Origin: Manduca sexta
Taxonomy: Eukaryota; Arthropoda; Insecta; Lepidoptera; Sphingidae
DNA: 64,000 nt
Direction of reading: 5' to 3'
NCBI RefSeq assembly: GCF_014839805.1
Contig: NC_051124.1
Span: 4,402,001 to 4,466,000 of the forward strand
Of this stretch, positions 22,931 to 35,524 are shown piece after piece. The notes under the pieces were generated by a model. That model saw only the letters and a program-made list of their open reading frames with translations, did not search any database and was not told the origin of the DNA. Made by a program: the position numbers and the translations under genes. How positions within the stretch are numbered: position 1 is the first letter of the stretch; the number at the start of each line of letters is the position of its first letter.

Positions 22931-23167
22931 TTTAAAAATTTATGTGTAAATAAGCAATCGATAAATACATTTTGAAATGCTTAAAACATATTTTAATCAC
23001 CGTATACAAATATCATCAATTCACGTCAAATATTTCTAAGATTGGTATCTGTTCCAACGCAATATTAAATGGTCAACGCGTCACCTAAACAACCTTAATG
23101 AGTAAACATGCATAAATTATAAGCTATTAAGAATCTTAACATCTCATTTAAAGTAATAAAAATTAAA

Positions 23168-23381
23168 TTAATATTAAAAATACGAAAGTTGGTGAAGGTG
23201 TTTGGATGTTTGTTTGAACTAAACTGAATAATGGCTGAACGGATTTGGATGGAATTTGGCACACAGATAGTCCGCAATTTGGAGTAATGTAAAGAGTAAT
23301 TTTTATCAAGGTAAAATACATTCTAGGACTTGTATACCGGGAAAGAATTTTCACACAGACGAAGCCGCGAGCAACGCCTAG
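23168..23381 (+). mobile_element. Helitron-like short element
   Basis: It runs from a degenerate 'taaaaatacgaaagttgg' 5' part through 'aatggctgaacggatttgga' to 'gacgaagccgcgagcaacgc' and ends in CTAG (23378-23381) before T. Same family as 20152-20397, opposite orientation. Confidence 0.65.
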
Positions 23382-26300
23382 TTATGTCATAATTTCCCTT
23401 ACGAAAGCTCTCATAACCTTGTATGGGAATTATCCAAACCGAGAGAAAGTTCAATGGCAGTGGTCTTGGTGACCAATTTTAAGTACAACATTTATTTGTA
23501 AGCGAGTAATATAAATATACGTCTTATAACCAAGGGAAAGTACAGTTCAAAGAACTCATAAATATTAGTTTTTGAAGATTTTGAATATGATTTATATGGG
23601 CTAGAAATAAATATGAATGGGAGTGGTTTTAATTAGGCAAACATACCGCAAGGCACTTAATTACCATATTGAGAGATACTTTATAAAGTATATGATTAAA
23701 ACGGAACGATTTTAACACTATTGACACAACTAATAAATTTTCTTGGTTATAGAGACATAAATAATTATAACAGGTTATAAAAATTATTTGGTTAAGAACA
23801 GATTGTAAACACTAATGTTAAGAGACTATTGCCTTCTACGTCACTGGAAATTAAGTTGAATACTACTTCTATTTATATAGATATTCGATAGGGATTTTTA
23901 TCACTTCTGAAGATGGTGCATAAAGGTCAATTGAAGAACACGATGATTTAGAAAGATCGGTTAAACAAAGGCATATCTGTCGATCAATAGGAATACAATT
24001 GGACATAACTAATATTACTGTTTATTAACTTAAACCTACCAGAATAAAAACAAGAATTTACACAACAAAATTTCACTTTTTAAAATTAAATGTAAACTCC
24101 ACCGTCGCGTCGTAAGTAACCAGATGACACAAAATAAATACTCGTTTTATTTACGCGCAATACAAAGCGAATCCCATGTGGTCCGCATCTCAACCACGTG
24201 TGGTACGAAACTTTTTGCTTAAGGTTTTTTGCTTTGAATTCCATTGCCAACGGTTTTGATATAAAAAAAAAATAAACTCATTGTAACCAAGCTCACGTAG
24301 TGGGCGACAATGCCAAGGACAGCGTGGACGTGTCCCCCGCGATTATTTAGCTATTTTAGCACCTACACAGTACGTGACGATAATTCAAAACTTATTTTTA
24401 TTAATTTTATCGAGGTTACTAAAGGAACATGTTTTATCACAGTAATAAAATTGTCACTTGTTCGGTCTAGGGGCAGCATTGCTTAATTAATTGTCAGGGA
24501 TTGGAATCAGATGATAAATGGTGGAGAGGCGGTGGATGCAATAACCGTTTTCCAACTTTAAAAACTTCCTAACTTTAAACAAACCCTTTAAAATTTGTGT
24601 TTTGGTACAACTTGCGTTACATTGATATGGGTTATGGTTATGGGCTCCTTTTTCCGCACTTAGACCGTAAAATAGTCGGGCCATTGTGCGTACATTGATA
24701 TAGGAGGGAGTATCTTACGAGAAGAGAACTCAAGCAATAAAAAGCGACGATAGCGTAGTGGGATATGGAACTGATTGCCAGGCGATGGTTGGAATTCGAT
24801 CCGAAAAGCACTTAAGCAATTACAACTTTTTTCGTATGTCACAGCTGTAAATGCATTTCATATAAATAAGCTGGTTCGAAAAAATTTTGGGTTGCAACTT
24901 TTAGTGTTATTTAGGTCTTTGGCGGTTCAGTGACCTCTTCGTGGAAAATTGCTTGATATTTTTCTGTTGTTGTTTGCACTTTAATATTCAATTATGATCA
25001 ATAAAATATCTTAAATATGGAGTTCTTCATTTTGTTTCCATTAGCCATTTTCATGCCGTTGCATTTATTACAAAAATTACATTATCATTTCCTTACCTTA
25101 CCTGATTAGGTATATTGTTTTAATCAACTACCAAAAACGGTTTTATCCGACAATCTGTCTGGGACTCAAACCTAAAATTATCAGACGATAAATAGTCAAT
25201 TACCCAATGTGATTGCTAAATTCTCTATCTATCATATAGTAAGTAGTTTTTATCGTCACCAATAGAAACAATATACAAATTGTTCCATATAAGTACATAC
25301 TTTTTATGCTCAGCTGCGAACTATAAACCAGCTGATTCATTGTAACTGATTTGAAACCTAGCTACGCGAGTTCCAAGTAGTCTGAATGGATCTTTGTGAG
25401 TTTGAAAAAACACTCCTGCGGTAATTCACGCAATAAAAATAATACCACCAGTGTTACGCGAACCTATTCAACATGACTGAGTAAATTGATCTCTATTTCC
25501 ATGTGATTCATTATCAAGGGTGAGTAACATTTGGGACAGGCAATAGGAGACAATTTCGTAATTAAATAGTTTTTAAGAAATGGCATTACGATTTTTCTGT
25601 CTCATCTGTTATTTATTTATCTTAATATATGCATTATATATTATTTGATAAAACGAATGTATTAAACAAAAAAAAAATACTGAAATTATCGTAATAATAT
25701 TTCGTATAAACTATTTCGTTGCGTAACATTTATTTTGAGAAATACTCAAGGCCCGTATTAATATATGTATAATGTATGTATATTAAATACGGGCTCTGAG
25801 TGAATATATCTCGCCTTTGAGTACGATTTAAGTAGATTATTAAGGTACTGGACTGTGAAATAGAAGAAACCAGAGCGCCAGATTTTTACCGATTCGGCGT
25901 TGTTTAACAAAACGTTTACTGTTCTACCATTATTTGCCAGTCCTAACATTATGTTAGCTTCAATAATTTCATATGAAAAAATAAGGCTGAAAATAATTAA
26001 ACCAAAAGGAAAGAGGCACGATGTAGCCGTTATTCTTGGTCAACTTTAATCAATAAAACATATTGTTCTTAGAAAATCGTTCCGCAAAAAAATGTACTAA
26101 TTATTATTTCATTTACGAAGCACTGAATAAAAAGTGTATTATAAGTATTGAACATCCGCTGGAGAAAGTCTTGGTCGATTCAGAGAAAAAAAACTTCAAT
26201 ATGGCGCCTAGTTTTGACACGCATAAATGATTGTTTGTCTTAACATCGTTTATATTTTAGCAAACGTAATTCTCTTTTTAACCAAATATAAAAAAGGAGA

Positions 26301-26954
26301 TCCTCGTTTTAGTTATAAAACGAATTTTAGTCATAAAATAGACACATTATAATAATAAAAAAAAATTGTTTGCGGTTTCACCCACATAAATACCCTTCCT
26401 TGGGACAAGGTTTCTTTTTTCTGGTTATATTTTTAAGACTGTTGAATGTCTGCTTTTAAGTTATACACTAATCCACTATATAAATACTGATCCATAATTG
26501 AGTTAATCTTTGTTCTATTCTTCCAACATTTAAATCTATTAAGAACTTTATGTGTTAAAGTTATGAACACGCATAGGTTACTGCACTATAGTAACTGCAA
26601 ACAATATTGCAATTCTGTTAATTCGGATGATATTTTCCTTAAATATATTTACTGTTTCCCTTTATAGAGAATGTAATAAATTCAAAATAACCCAGTAATA
26701 TTGACGAAGTATATAAAAACAGATGTTATTTCTCTGAACTTATGATTAAACCGTAATTTTATAGGCAAAAAACAATGGTTCTTTTAGTGCCATGACATTT
26801 ATATAACAAACAAATCCTAAGTAAAATCTGCTACCCCAACAACCTAGATATTGTCGTAGTGTGCGGAGTGGACCCCATAATGTGAGTTTCGATGGGCATC
26901 ATAAATAGTTTATTGATGGTTTCTGCGTCGGAAGGGGCTAGGATTTAAATAACG
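23382..26954. other. Long non-coding stretch
   Basis: No convincing gene. A GC-rich patch at 24285-24345 reads QAHVVGDNAKDSVDVSPAII before a stop but is open on the other strand too, with only a weak acceptor. About 26362-26520 resembles a very degenerate copy of the 'gcggcttcgcccgcg' Helitron end. CACGTG occurs near 24196. The rest is AT-rich. Confidence 0.35.
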
Positions 26955-27272
26955 AAATATTTTGACATACTGGTGGTAGATGTCTTATATGTTAGAGTCC
27001 GCCTGGGTAGGTACCACCACAATGTCTATTTCTGCCGCCAAGCAGCAGTGTGTAGTCACTGTTGTATTCCGGTTTGAAGGACACTGTAGCCAGTGTAACT
27101 ACTGGACATAATGAGACTTAATATCTCAGGATGACAAGCGCAATGGAATACCAAACAATATTTTGTAATTCAAGGTGTTAGATGGTGTTTCTACTGTTTA
27201 TGGGCGGTCGTATCGTTTACCATCAGGCGAACGGTAAGCTCGTCTCGTCATTCGAAGCAAAAAAAAACATGG
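26955..27272 (+). mobile_element. Non-LTR retrotransposon 3' end
   Basis: The order 'gacatactggtggtagatgt', 'gtccgcctgggtaggtacca', 'tatttctgccgccaagcagc', 'ccggtttgaaggacactgta', 'gtttaccatcaggcgaac' and an A-rich tail (27260-27268) is the common lepidopteran LINE 3' region. Other copies lie at 46164 (+), 50930 (-) and 59951 (-). No ORF remains, and 5' truncation is typical for LINEs. Confidence 0.7.
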
Positions 27273-29247
27273 TCGTAAATTTACGACCAAGTTCCTGAAT
27301 TAAGATAAAAAAAACAATCTAGATAGTACATTCTATAATAATTTTTAATTCCTGCTGATTCATATTTTACATCATGCTTATTAAAGCCATCAACATCAGT
27401 AGATAATCGTTGAAATTAATTAAGATGTTAACAGTGCAGAAGGGTTAATAGCGACCGCTCACTGCAATTATCTACAGACAAACAAACAGACGCCAGACAA
27501 AACAAGAAGAGAACGTCGCTTGATTAATTATTGAAGTGGTCTGCACTTTCTATTTAAAGATTACTTTCAGTGCTAAATTGAATTGGATGGGAGGGGAGAC
27601 GTACTTAATCTACTACGCTTATTAATAAGACGTTGGTACAAGAAATTAATGATATCTGTCGGTTAACTTATAATTTTTTTTTTTGGTGCTTCTTGCTAAT
27701 AATGTAGCGGATTAACAACTATAATAGTCTCAGGAAATTATAATATTTTAATGTTATATAATTAGTATATTTGTATTTATGTAGATATGTATGTTGTATA
27801 ATATAATATATGTGTTGTCTTAAAGGTTGACTGTTAGAGAATTCCTAAGGCATTAAGTCCTTCGATATAAATAACTATATATTAAGTTTAAATAAATACT
27901 TTTAGGGTATATATTTGATGGTATTTAAAGAGGGTATGAAGGGTTGTTATTTATTTTATTTCGTGGAATGCTCAGTCGATTTAGGTGCAACAGCTTACAT
28001 TATTTTATTAATAAAGTTTTTATACTATTTATAGTAAGTATTAGTTAGTATGAATATAGGTATTTGTTATAGCTTTATTAAGCAGTTAATTAGTTCAGTA
28101 GATTTGAACCACTAATGCAAAGAGATTTCTATGTAAATATAACTTGGTCTAATTACTACTTCTCTGAATTAAAACATCTGCTTAAAGCTCAAATTAATAT
28201 TGATATAAACAACAAATGGCTACACCATTTAATGTTAGAGGTTCATTATATCGAACCCATATCATGAAACTTTTTGATTTATATATTATTGAGATAGCGG
28301 AGTGTCCTATTACGCTTATGATGCATGTGTCATTAATAAAATGACTTTAATGTTGTCGGTACATCACTTTGTATAACTCAAGTGTTTGATAAATAAAGTG
28401 TTATTAAGTTTCTATCAAGAGACAAACAAGCACCAGTTCCTAGTTTAGTATAAAAAGGTTGTATGTTACGTTATTCGTTTTGTAACATGGAACTGTGTAA
28501 TAGTGAGCCATGTTGGGACAGTACGCAATATGACTAACATAAGATATGGTCTAAATATATTTCCACGCGTGGTTCTGCCCAGCCGTTCCCCCCTGCTATG
28601 ACAGAGTTTGCAACATTACAATAAACTACTAAAATATAACGAGGTTTTACATTGCTGTCTTTACCTACACAGTAACATGTAAGTAACATCTATCTGCGCA
28701 ATGTATATCAAAGTTATGAAGTCAGTCGTTGTTTTAAGATATTTTCAGTAAATACGGCGCTATCGGTGTCCTAAATGTGTCACAGTGGTGACTCAGGCGC
28801 CAAGCGGGATGTGCGAAATGGGATTTGTACATCACTTGCACAGTATTGTGTTGCAAAACAAAAGTACAAGTTTTCTGGGTTGGACTGACTAATGTTGCTG
28901 GGAGTTTTTTTTTTATTTTACGATCTGACTTCACTTTGGGTGGGTTTTTCTAAATTGAAATCTCGCAGGATGAAAGTCTTAGCAACCATGATAAATCCTT
29001 TCTCGAACATTCTTAAAAACGTTTTTTTTGCAGGCTTAGGAAACGTGGTTAGGTGGGTTAGGAAACGTGGAAAAAGGTACGACAATGCTCATACAAATGA
29101 TGGATCCTTTGATGGTAAATATAGTGTATTTTTATATAATGTCGACCGGCGAAGGATATCAAAACACACAACGTCCAAAAAAAAATATTAAAATTTATAC
29201 AGTACCGAAATTAACTAAAAATATTATTTTTAATCTCCAGGATACCT
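27273..29247. other. Non-coding stretch
   Basis: AT-rich, no gene. The 99-codon frame at 28892-29191 includes a poly-T-derived run and an imperfect direct repeat 'taggaaacgtgg' (29037 and 29058). It has no motif and is not called. Confidence 0.4.
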
Positions 29248-29616
29248 CTTAAGGTGGTAGCTCAAGGTCCATTTTCATACATTTTGTTTCGGCTTTAATC
29301 TGGGTAACTAAACAAGTATTGGCAAGTAAAGAATTTAAATTCACGTCTAGTTAGTGATTAGTCCTCGCAGTTTAAAGAAAAATGTAAAAATAATTAATAA
29401 TCATGGATATTTCGGCCTTTAAAATTTAATATGACGAAATTTTAAAGGCAGAAATATCCATGATTATTAATTATTTTTACATTTTTCTTTCAACTGCGAG
29501 AACTAATCACTAACTAGACGTGAATTTCAATTCTTTACTTGCCAATACTTGTTTAGTTACCCAGATTAAAGCCGAAACAAAATGTATGAAAATGGACCTT
29601 GAGCTACCACCTTAAG
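29248..29616. mobile_element. Foldback MITE with 180-bp near-perfect arms
   Basis: Arms 29248-29427 and 29437-29616 are reverse complements with only four mismatches, separated by a 9-nt loop (aatatgacg). Both ends carry TTAA (29249-29252 and 29612-29615) next to GGTGGTAGCTC, so a TTAA target duplication of piggyBac type is possible but not proven. No coding capacity. A transcript across it would fold into a long hairpin. Confidence 0.85.
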
Positions 29617-30289
29617 GATAAATATTCCATCTTCAAATTTATTCCCGACAAAATTTATTCAAACCTCTTCAAACGTATTTAAACGAGTTAAAATACAGTT
29701 AGACACATTAAAATACAATTTCCTTTATCAATTATCCTTTTATCGTATAACTTGATCGTAACGCCCATAGTGATTATTTTTAAGACCCCATTGTTAAGAG
29801 TCTACGGATTAAACAGGATTTATGTCTATTAGATTGAAATCGATACTAATTATAGGTGTTCGAAGATAATAAAATTTAATCAGGTAAAGGATTCTTCCTG
29901 TATACCGTTAAGGATCAACGTAGATTGGATGAGAGATACGATAAAAAAATATAGAATTTTTCAATTATGAGAAGTCGTATGTCGTAACATTAATTTTGGA
30001 ATACGTAGGGTTTTTAACTATTAATAATATTGTTTATTGCTTGTTTAGGGTTCTAATTGAATAAATGATTATGTGTAAAACATGGAGATATATTTGGTTT
30101 TAAATTTGTAATTTTTTTTATGGACGCGTGAATGTTAGATTTTATGTATATTATGGTATTAAATGTGTTTCAATTAAAATAAATTTAGATTACATTTCAT
30201 TAGTTTAACCACATGTATAAATAAATAATAATTAGTTAATTACAGAAGTTTGTTATTAAATAGTTTTAATATAACAAACATATTATTAT
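29617..30289. other. Non-coding stretch with a MITE scrap
   Basis: AT-rich. About 30110-30180 ('tggacgcgtgaatgttagat') resembles the outer part of the 'cgtttcgaagac' MITE family. Confidence 0.35.
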
Positions 30290-30433
30290 GAAAAGAGCAA
30301 CACCAGAAATCTCTTGCCCGTTCTTCTCTGGTGAGAACTGCTTTTCGAACTGGTGGTAGAGTTAATATTGATTGAATCTAAATAATGTATAACATTTTAC
30401 AGCTTCAAATAAATTATTTCATTTCATTTCATA
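30290..30433 (+). mobile_element. Non-LTR retrotransposon 3' end fragment
   Basis: 'tcttgcccgttcttctctgg' and 'tgcttttcgaactggtggta', then a 'ttcaaataaattatttcatt' end with a TTTCA microsatellite tail, match a common lepidopteran LINE 3' UTR layout. No coding sequence. Confidence 0.55.
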
Positions 30434-31339
30434 ATTAAATCACTGTTTTCTGTGATATTTCTGTAATTCTGTTTTTGTAAATCTCAAATTGTAATGCCTG
30501 TTAGTCTTTCAAATATTTCTTTACAAAGCTTCATTAAGCTACTACTTCTTATCTGTACTACGAATAGATGTGACAAATACCGCAGTAATGATATCGTTTT
30601 GCAATATTTGTGAATATTTGAATTTACGACTTTCGCACCAGTCACAAAGTCGAAAGTCATTGAATGGCTACTAAATTTATACTTTTGTAGAGTACGCACC
30701 CACTGACGACCTGTCGCACGGGCGAACCATAGGGTATCCACACGTTATGTATATTAATGTAATGTTATTGTGTAAAAAAACATGGTGAAATCCATAAATC
30801 TAGTTTTATTCAACGTGTAACATTCGTGAGGAAATTAAGAAAATATTATAACAGTATACTTATTAAAATATTGATGGCATTCAATAACTGTTAAAATGGT
30901 CATAAATTAGTTGCAAGCACAAGAATTTTACGACTTAAATAGATCCTCAGAAAGTGTGGTTCTTGCTTTTATTATACAACCGAATAGCGCATGTTAAACA
31001 CCACAAGTCTTCACAGAATCGCTCTAAAACCTTCGTTCCACTAGATATCATAAGAATTTATGTTGTATTTCAAGAGAAGAGGGAGCTCACGTTTTACACT
31101 GGCAACCGTGTCACCCATACAACAAATTTACCTTATATTAAATAAACGTTTTGAAAGAAACAATAATGAATGTTCGTATCATTCATACGTGAGACACAAC
31201 AGGCAGCGACTTGTTATTGTAAGCTTTATCTACTCCGCGCCCCTCAGATTTGAGTCACGAAAAACAATTATTAAGTTTTCCTTCCCTGTATGGGAAAGTT
31301 GATTGTTTGTCACAATCCTAAACAGAGAAGCATAATTAT
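30434..31339. other. Non-coding stretch
   Basis: A minus frame at 30484-30741 (85 codons, ATG at 30741) reads MDTLWFARATGRQWVRTLQK and is GC-richer at its start. No domain or splice context is recognisable. It may be a repeat remnant, so I leave it uncalled. Confidence 0.35.
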
Positions 31340-31475
31340 TTCTTATGTTGTTAAGAATGTTAGACATTAAAATTAAACTATTTTTGGATTTTATCGCGAT
31401 TTTAATATTTTAGTTTTCTTCCGAAGTTTCGAAGACTTTGCAGCCTTCGTAGTCACGGGGGGGACAACGAAGGCT
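31340..31475 (+). repeat. 'cgtttcgaagac' MITE family copy
   Basis: 'gttagacattaaaattaaac', 'ttggattttatcgcgatttt' and 'gtttcgaagactttgcagcc' correspond to the arm and centre of the copies at 61060 and 62995. A second arm is not clear. Confidence 0.55.
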
Positions 31476-31499
31476 AGAAGTATATTACGTCAGATAGTG

Positions 31500-31800
31500 A
31501 AGACTGGGTTTTCTTACTAGATTAGTTTTTTCTCTCTCTGTAGTCACTCCCCATGACCGAGGATCGTAGTCCAGAGTCCTCATTGGATGTACCGCATTTA
31601 GAGCGGATTTTTTTTGTCTCCACCGGTTTTTGTGCATCGCTTCTTCAACTAATTTATAGGACTTGGGGGCAGACGAGTCTTAAATCTAATCAGTCTTCAT
31701 TCATTCTTAATCGGGTAAGTGATCCGCTAGATTAGTCTATTAATGTGTTTTGCAAACACCCGGGGTTTTGCTACTGTTTTACAGAGAACGACCGCAATAT
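31500..31800 (+). other. Dispersed-repeat-like segment with a 60-codon frame
   Basis: The frame at 31553-31735 reads MTEDRSPESSLDVPHLERIF and contains GTAAGTG at 31713. Its 'ccatgaccgaggatcgtagt' and 'acagagaacgaccgc' blocks look to me like a dispersed lepidopteran repeat rather than a host exon, but I cannot prove either. Confidence 0.25.
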
Positions 31801-32359
31801 ACTCAGTAGATTTATTGAACTGGTTTATCTAAGAGATACCTGCAAACTTATTAACTCTTATAATAAACATAGATATAAATGAATATCTATGATTATTATG
31901 TATATTCTTAATTATGTAATCCCTAATTATGTATTAGGTATGTACCTAAACTCGTAAAATCCTTCTTTATTTTAAATCATGGACACAATGTAATGCTAAC
32001 CTAGTTAGGTTGACGCGCCTTTGATGTCGTGCTGCGTTTTTGGGCCGCAGTTCAAAGTTATTACGAGTGATCTAGATTGTTGACCTGAAGGATCGATACA
32101 ACTTTATGTCGTCCTTTAGTTACTTTACATAAACATTCACGCCTTTGTCAAATCAGTCTGGCAAAATAGTTTTAGTTCAGTACAGTATTTAATAAAAAAA
32201 ATATATATTTTTTTAAATTTTAAACTGTAATTTAACTTCGATGATGTTTAACACCGGCTGTGCTGTTAAACAATAGCTCACTGGCAGCGGTGGGTAAACC
32301 CCGGTGATAGCTTCTCGAAAGGATTGCCAGCAGGGAGGTGACTACTAGGATTATATAAA
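31801..32359. other. Non-coding stretch
   Basis: AT-rich. A GC-richer patch at 32255-32340 has no supported frame. Confidence 0.4.
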
Positions 32360-32418
32360 ATAGCTTTTGCTCGCGGCTTCGCCCGCCTGAAGGAGTTTTC
32401 CGGGATTTCTATCCCCTA

Positions 32419-33596
32419 TCTATACTATTATATAAAGCTGAAGAGTTTGTTTGTTTGTTTGTTTGTTTGTTTGTTTGTTTGTTTGTTTGTTTGTTTGTTT
32501 GAACGCGCTAATCTCAGGAACTACCGGTCCAAACTGAAAAATTCTTTTTGCGTTGGATAGTCCTATGTTCGTGGAGTGCTATAGGCTATATATCATCACG
32601 CTATGACCAATAGGAGCGGAGCAGTAATGCCTAATCTCAGGAACTACCGGTCCTAACTGAAAAAATATTTTTGTGTTGGATAGCCCTTTGTTCGTGGAGT
32701 GCTATAGGCTATATATCATCACGCTATGACCAATAGGAGCGGAGCAGTAATGGCTAATCTCAGGAACTACCGGTCCAAACTGAAAAAATCTTTTTGCGTT
32801 AGATAGCCTTTTGTTCGTGGAGTGCTATAGGCTATATATCATCACGCTATACCCAATAGGAGCAGAGCAGTAATGGCTAATCTCAGGAACTACCGGTCCG
32901 AACTAAAAAATTCATTTTGTATTTGATAGCCCTTTGTTCGTGAAGTGCTATAGGCTATATATCATCACGCTATGACCAATAGGAGCAGAGCAGTAATGGC
33001 TAATTTCAGAAACTAGGAGTTTGAACTGAATAATTCTTTTTGTGTTGAATAGCCCTTTGTTCCTGGAATGCTGTAGGCTATATATATCATAACGCTATGC
33101 CCAATAGGAGCGGAGCAGTAATCGCTAATCTCAGGAACTACCGGTTCGAAATGAAAAAAAAAAATTGTGTTGGATAGCCCTTTGTTCCTGGAGTGCTATA
33201 GGTTATATATATATATATCGTCACGCTATGACCAATAGGAGCGGAGTAGTAATGAAACATGATGCCAAAACGGGGACAATTTATTAGTTTTGAGAGCTTC
33301 TGTTGCGTGCGCTGCGTAAACGGTTAAAGTTATGCAACAATAATGTATGACGGGATTGTTCCTCTTAAAAAGTTCTACAAAAATATATCATAAAACAAAG
33401 TCCCCGCTGCATCGGTCTGCCCGAACGTGTTAAACTCAAAAACTACCCAACGTATTAGGATAAAATTTGGTATGGAGACAGTTTGAGACTCTGGGAAGAA
33501 CATAGGCTCCCGGGAAAATATATAGCGTGACTTTTATAACGGAAAACTTTAGCCCGAAAACTTTATAACGCGGGCGGAGCCGCGGGCAAAAGCTAG
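32419..33596 (+). mobile_element. Helitron-like element, tandem copy A
   Basis: It starts TC (32419-32420) after A and ends CTAG (33593-33596) before T. It contains a GTTT microsatellite of 14 units (32445-32500), then six tandem units of about 123 bp, each from 'gctaatctcaggaactaccg' through 'caataggagcggagcagtaa', then a unique 3' part with 'cgggcggagccgcgggca'. No Rep/helicase coding sequence, so it is non-autonomous. Confidence 0.8.
32505..33255 (+). repeat. Six tandem units of about 123 bp inside copy A
   Basis: Units begin near 32506, 32630, 32753, 32877, 32999 and 33124 with 'ctaatctcaggaactac' or close variants. They diverge mildly, mostly single substitutions and small indels. Confidence 0.85.
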
Positions 33597-34346
33597 TACT
33601 ATTATATAAAGCTGAAGAGTTTGTTTGTTTGTTTGTTTGAACGCGCTAATCTCAGGAACTACCAGTCCAAACTGAAAAATTCTTTTTGTGTTGGATAGCC
33701 CTTTGTTCGTGGAGTGCTATAGGCTATATATCATCACGCTATACCGAATAGGAGCGGAGCAGTAATGGCTAACCTCAGGAACTACCGGTCCAAACTGAAA
33801 AATTCTTTTTGCGTTGGATAGCCCTTTGTTCGTGGAGTGCTCTAAGTTATATATCATCAAGCTATGACCAATAGGAGCGGAGCAGTAATGGCTAATCTCA
33901 GGAACTACCAGTTTGAACTGAAAAAATCGTTTTGAGTTGGATAGCCCTTTATTTGTGGAGTGCTATAGGCTGTATATCATCACGCTATGACCAATAGGAG
34001 CGGAGCAGTAATGAAACATGTTGCAAAAACGGGGAAAAAATTGTTTTGAGAGCTTCCGTTGCGTGCGCTGCGTAAACGGTTAAAGTTATGCAACATCGAT
34101 GTATGACGGGATTGTTCCTCTTAAAAATTTCTAAAAAATATATTATAAAACAAAGGCCCCCGCTGCATCTGTCTGCCTGAACGTGTTACACTCAAAAACT
34201 ACCCAACCTATTAAGATGAATTTTGGTATGGAGACAGTTTGAGATCTTGGGAAGAACATAGGCTCCCGGGAAACTACTACTTTTATAACGGAAAACTTTA
34301 GCCTGAAAAACTTTATAACGCGGGCGGAGCCGCGAGCAAAAGCTAG
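33597..34346 (+). mobile_element. Helitron-like element, tandem copy B
   Basis: It directly follows copy A: CTAG of A is joined to 'tactattatataaagctgaa', so the first bases TCTA of B are missing. It has 5 GTTT units (33619-33638), three of the 123-bp units (from about 33643, 33769 and 33891) and the same 3' part, ending CTAG at 34343-34346 before T. Confidence 0.8.
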
Positions 34347-34469
34347 TAGTCTATAACTTTCTCGTGGTCTTAAACTATCTCCATACCCATAAAGATCCGT
34401 TCAGTAGATTTTGAAAAAATCGGTAATATATAGACAGAAAAGGGGACTTTGTTTTATAATATGTATAGA

Positions 34470-35033
34470 TAACATGTAATTTACTCGTGTATAAAAGGAA
34501 CGCGAACATTTCTTCTATTAAACAAAATGGAGTAGGACGAGCGTCGCATGTCGTATGATCAAATCCAACCACAAATAAATTCAATCAGTATAGTTTTTTT
34601 AGTATGTTCTTACATTTAATTTTCCGTTTAAAATAAAAGAGCGAAATTAATAAAAAGATTTTTTTTTTTTATGTTCAATATCAATTTTGTTGTACCGTTT
34701 TCTAGCAGCTAATCTTGAATCGCGGTATCAACATTTTAGAGCTACTTTGTATAAATACCAAAGACGTTATAACGGTTATCGGGGGTCCATCACCTCGAGT
34801 AAGCCAGTCTCGCCAAGCTGGTCTAATTTGGCATCCTGGAGAGTAATCCTTGCCGATGAAATCTAACCCCAATGGTCAAGACAAATAGCTTTCATACAAG
34901 ATTAATTAATACGTCGAAGGAGTTCTCCGATAACACAGCGCTTCCGCTAATTCGACCCCTTTTTACTATTTCAATAATTATGCACTCAAGACAAAAGTTA
35001 ATGTTATATTATTTAGTTATTTGGTTATTAATT
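34470..35033. other. Non-coding stretch
   Basis: AT-rich DNA between two Helitron insertions. A GC-richer patch at 34780-34865 has no supported identity. Confidence 0.4.
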
Positions 35034-35524
35034 ATAGCTTGTGCCCGCTACTTCGCACGCGTCATACAATTTTTCGGGCAAAGGTTTTCCGTTATAAAAG
35101 TCACGCTATATATTTTCCCGGAAGCCTATGTTTTTTTCAAGTTCTCAAACTATCTCCATACCAAATTCATTTAACGCGTTCAGGAAGACACACAGATGCA
35201 GCAGGGGACTTTGTTTTATAATATATTTTTGTAGCACTTTTTAAGAGGACTAATCCCGTCATACATTATTGTTGCATAACTTTAACCGTGTAAGCAGGGC
35301 ACGCAACGTAAGCTCTCAAAAAGAATAAATTTACCCAGTTTCTGCAACATTTTTCATTAGTGCTACGCTTCTATTGGTCCAAGCGTGATGTCATACACCT
35401 TATATCCTTTCCCGATAAATGGGCTATCCAACACTAAAATCATTTTTCAATTCGAACCGATAGTTCCTGAGATTACCGCTTTCAAACAAACAAACTCTTC
35501 GGTTCATATAATAGTATACATAGA
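35034..35524 (-). mobile_element. Helitron-like element, minus strand, single-unit copy
   Basis: On the minus strand it starts A^TC (35524-35523) with 'tatgtatactattatatgaa', has two GTTT units, one 123-bp-type unit and the 3' 'cgggcacaag' end near 35034. It is related to copies A and B but has only one internal unit. Confidence 0.7.

Larger units (their letters stand above)
32360..34469 (-). mobile_element. Older Helitron, minus strand, split by two inserted Helitrons
   Basis: Its minus-strand 5' end begins A^TC at 34469-34468 and its 3' end 'gcgagcaaaagcta' lies at about 32360. Remaining parts are 34347-34469 and 32360-32418, which together give the usual order 'ggggacttt', 'aaatctactgaacgg', 'tatggagatagttt', 'ccgggaaa' and 'gggcgaagccgcg' on that strand. 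The interruption is exactly the pair of plus-strand elements at 32419-34346. The final 3' base differs from CTAG. Confidence 0.7.

Noticed and set aside
28892..29191. 99-codon plus-strand frame
   Set aside because: It starts at an alternative codon, runs through a poly-T tract and shows no motif or promoter.
32505..34013. Array with regular 123-bp spacing resembling a CRISPR
   Set aside because: Units are contiguous without unique spacers, the repeats are long, and the array lies inside Helitron termini in a eukaryotic genome.
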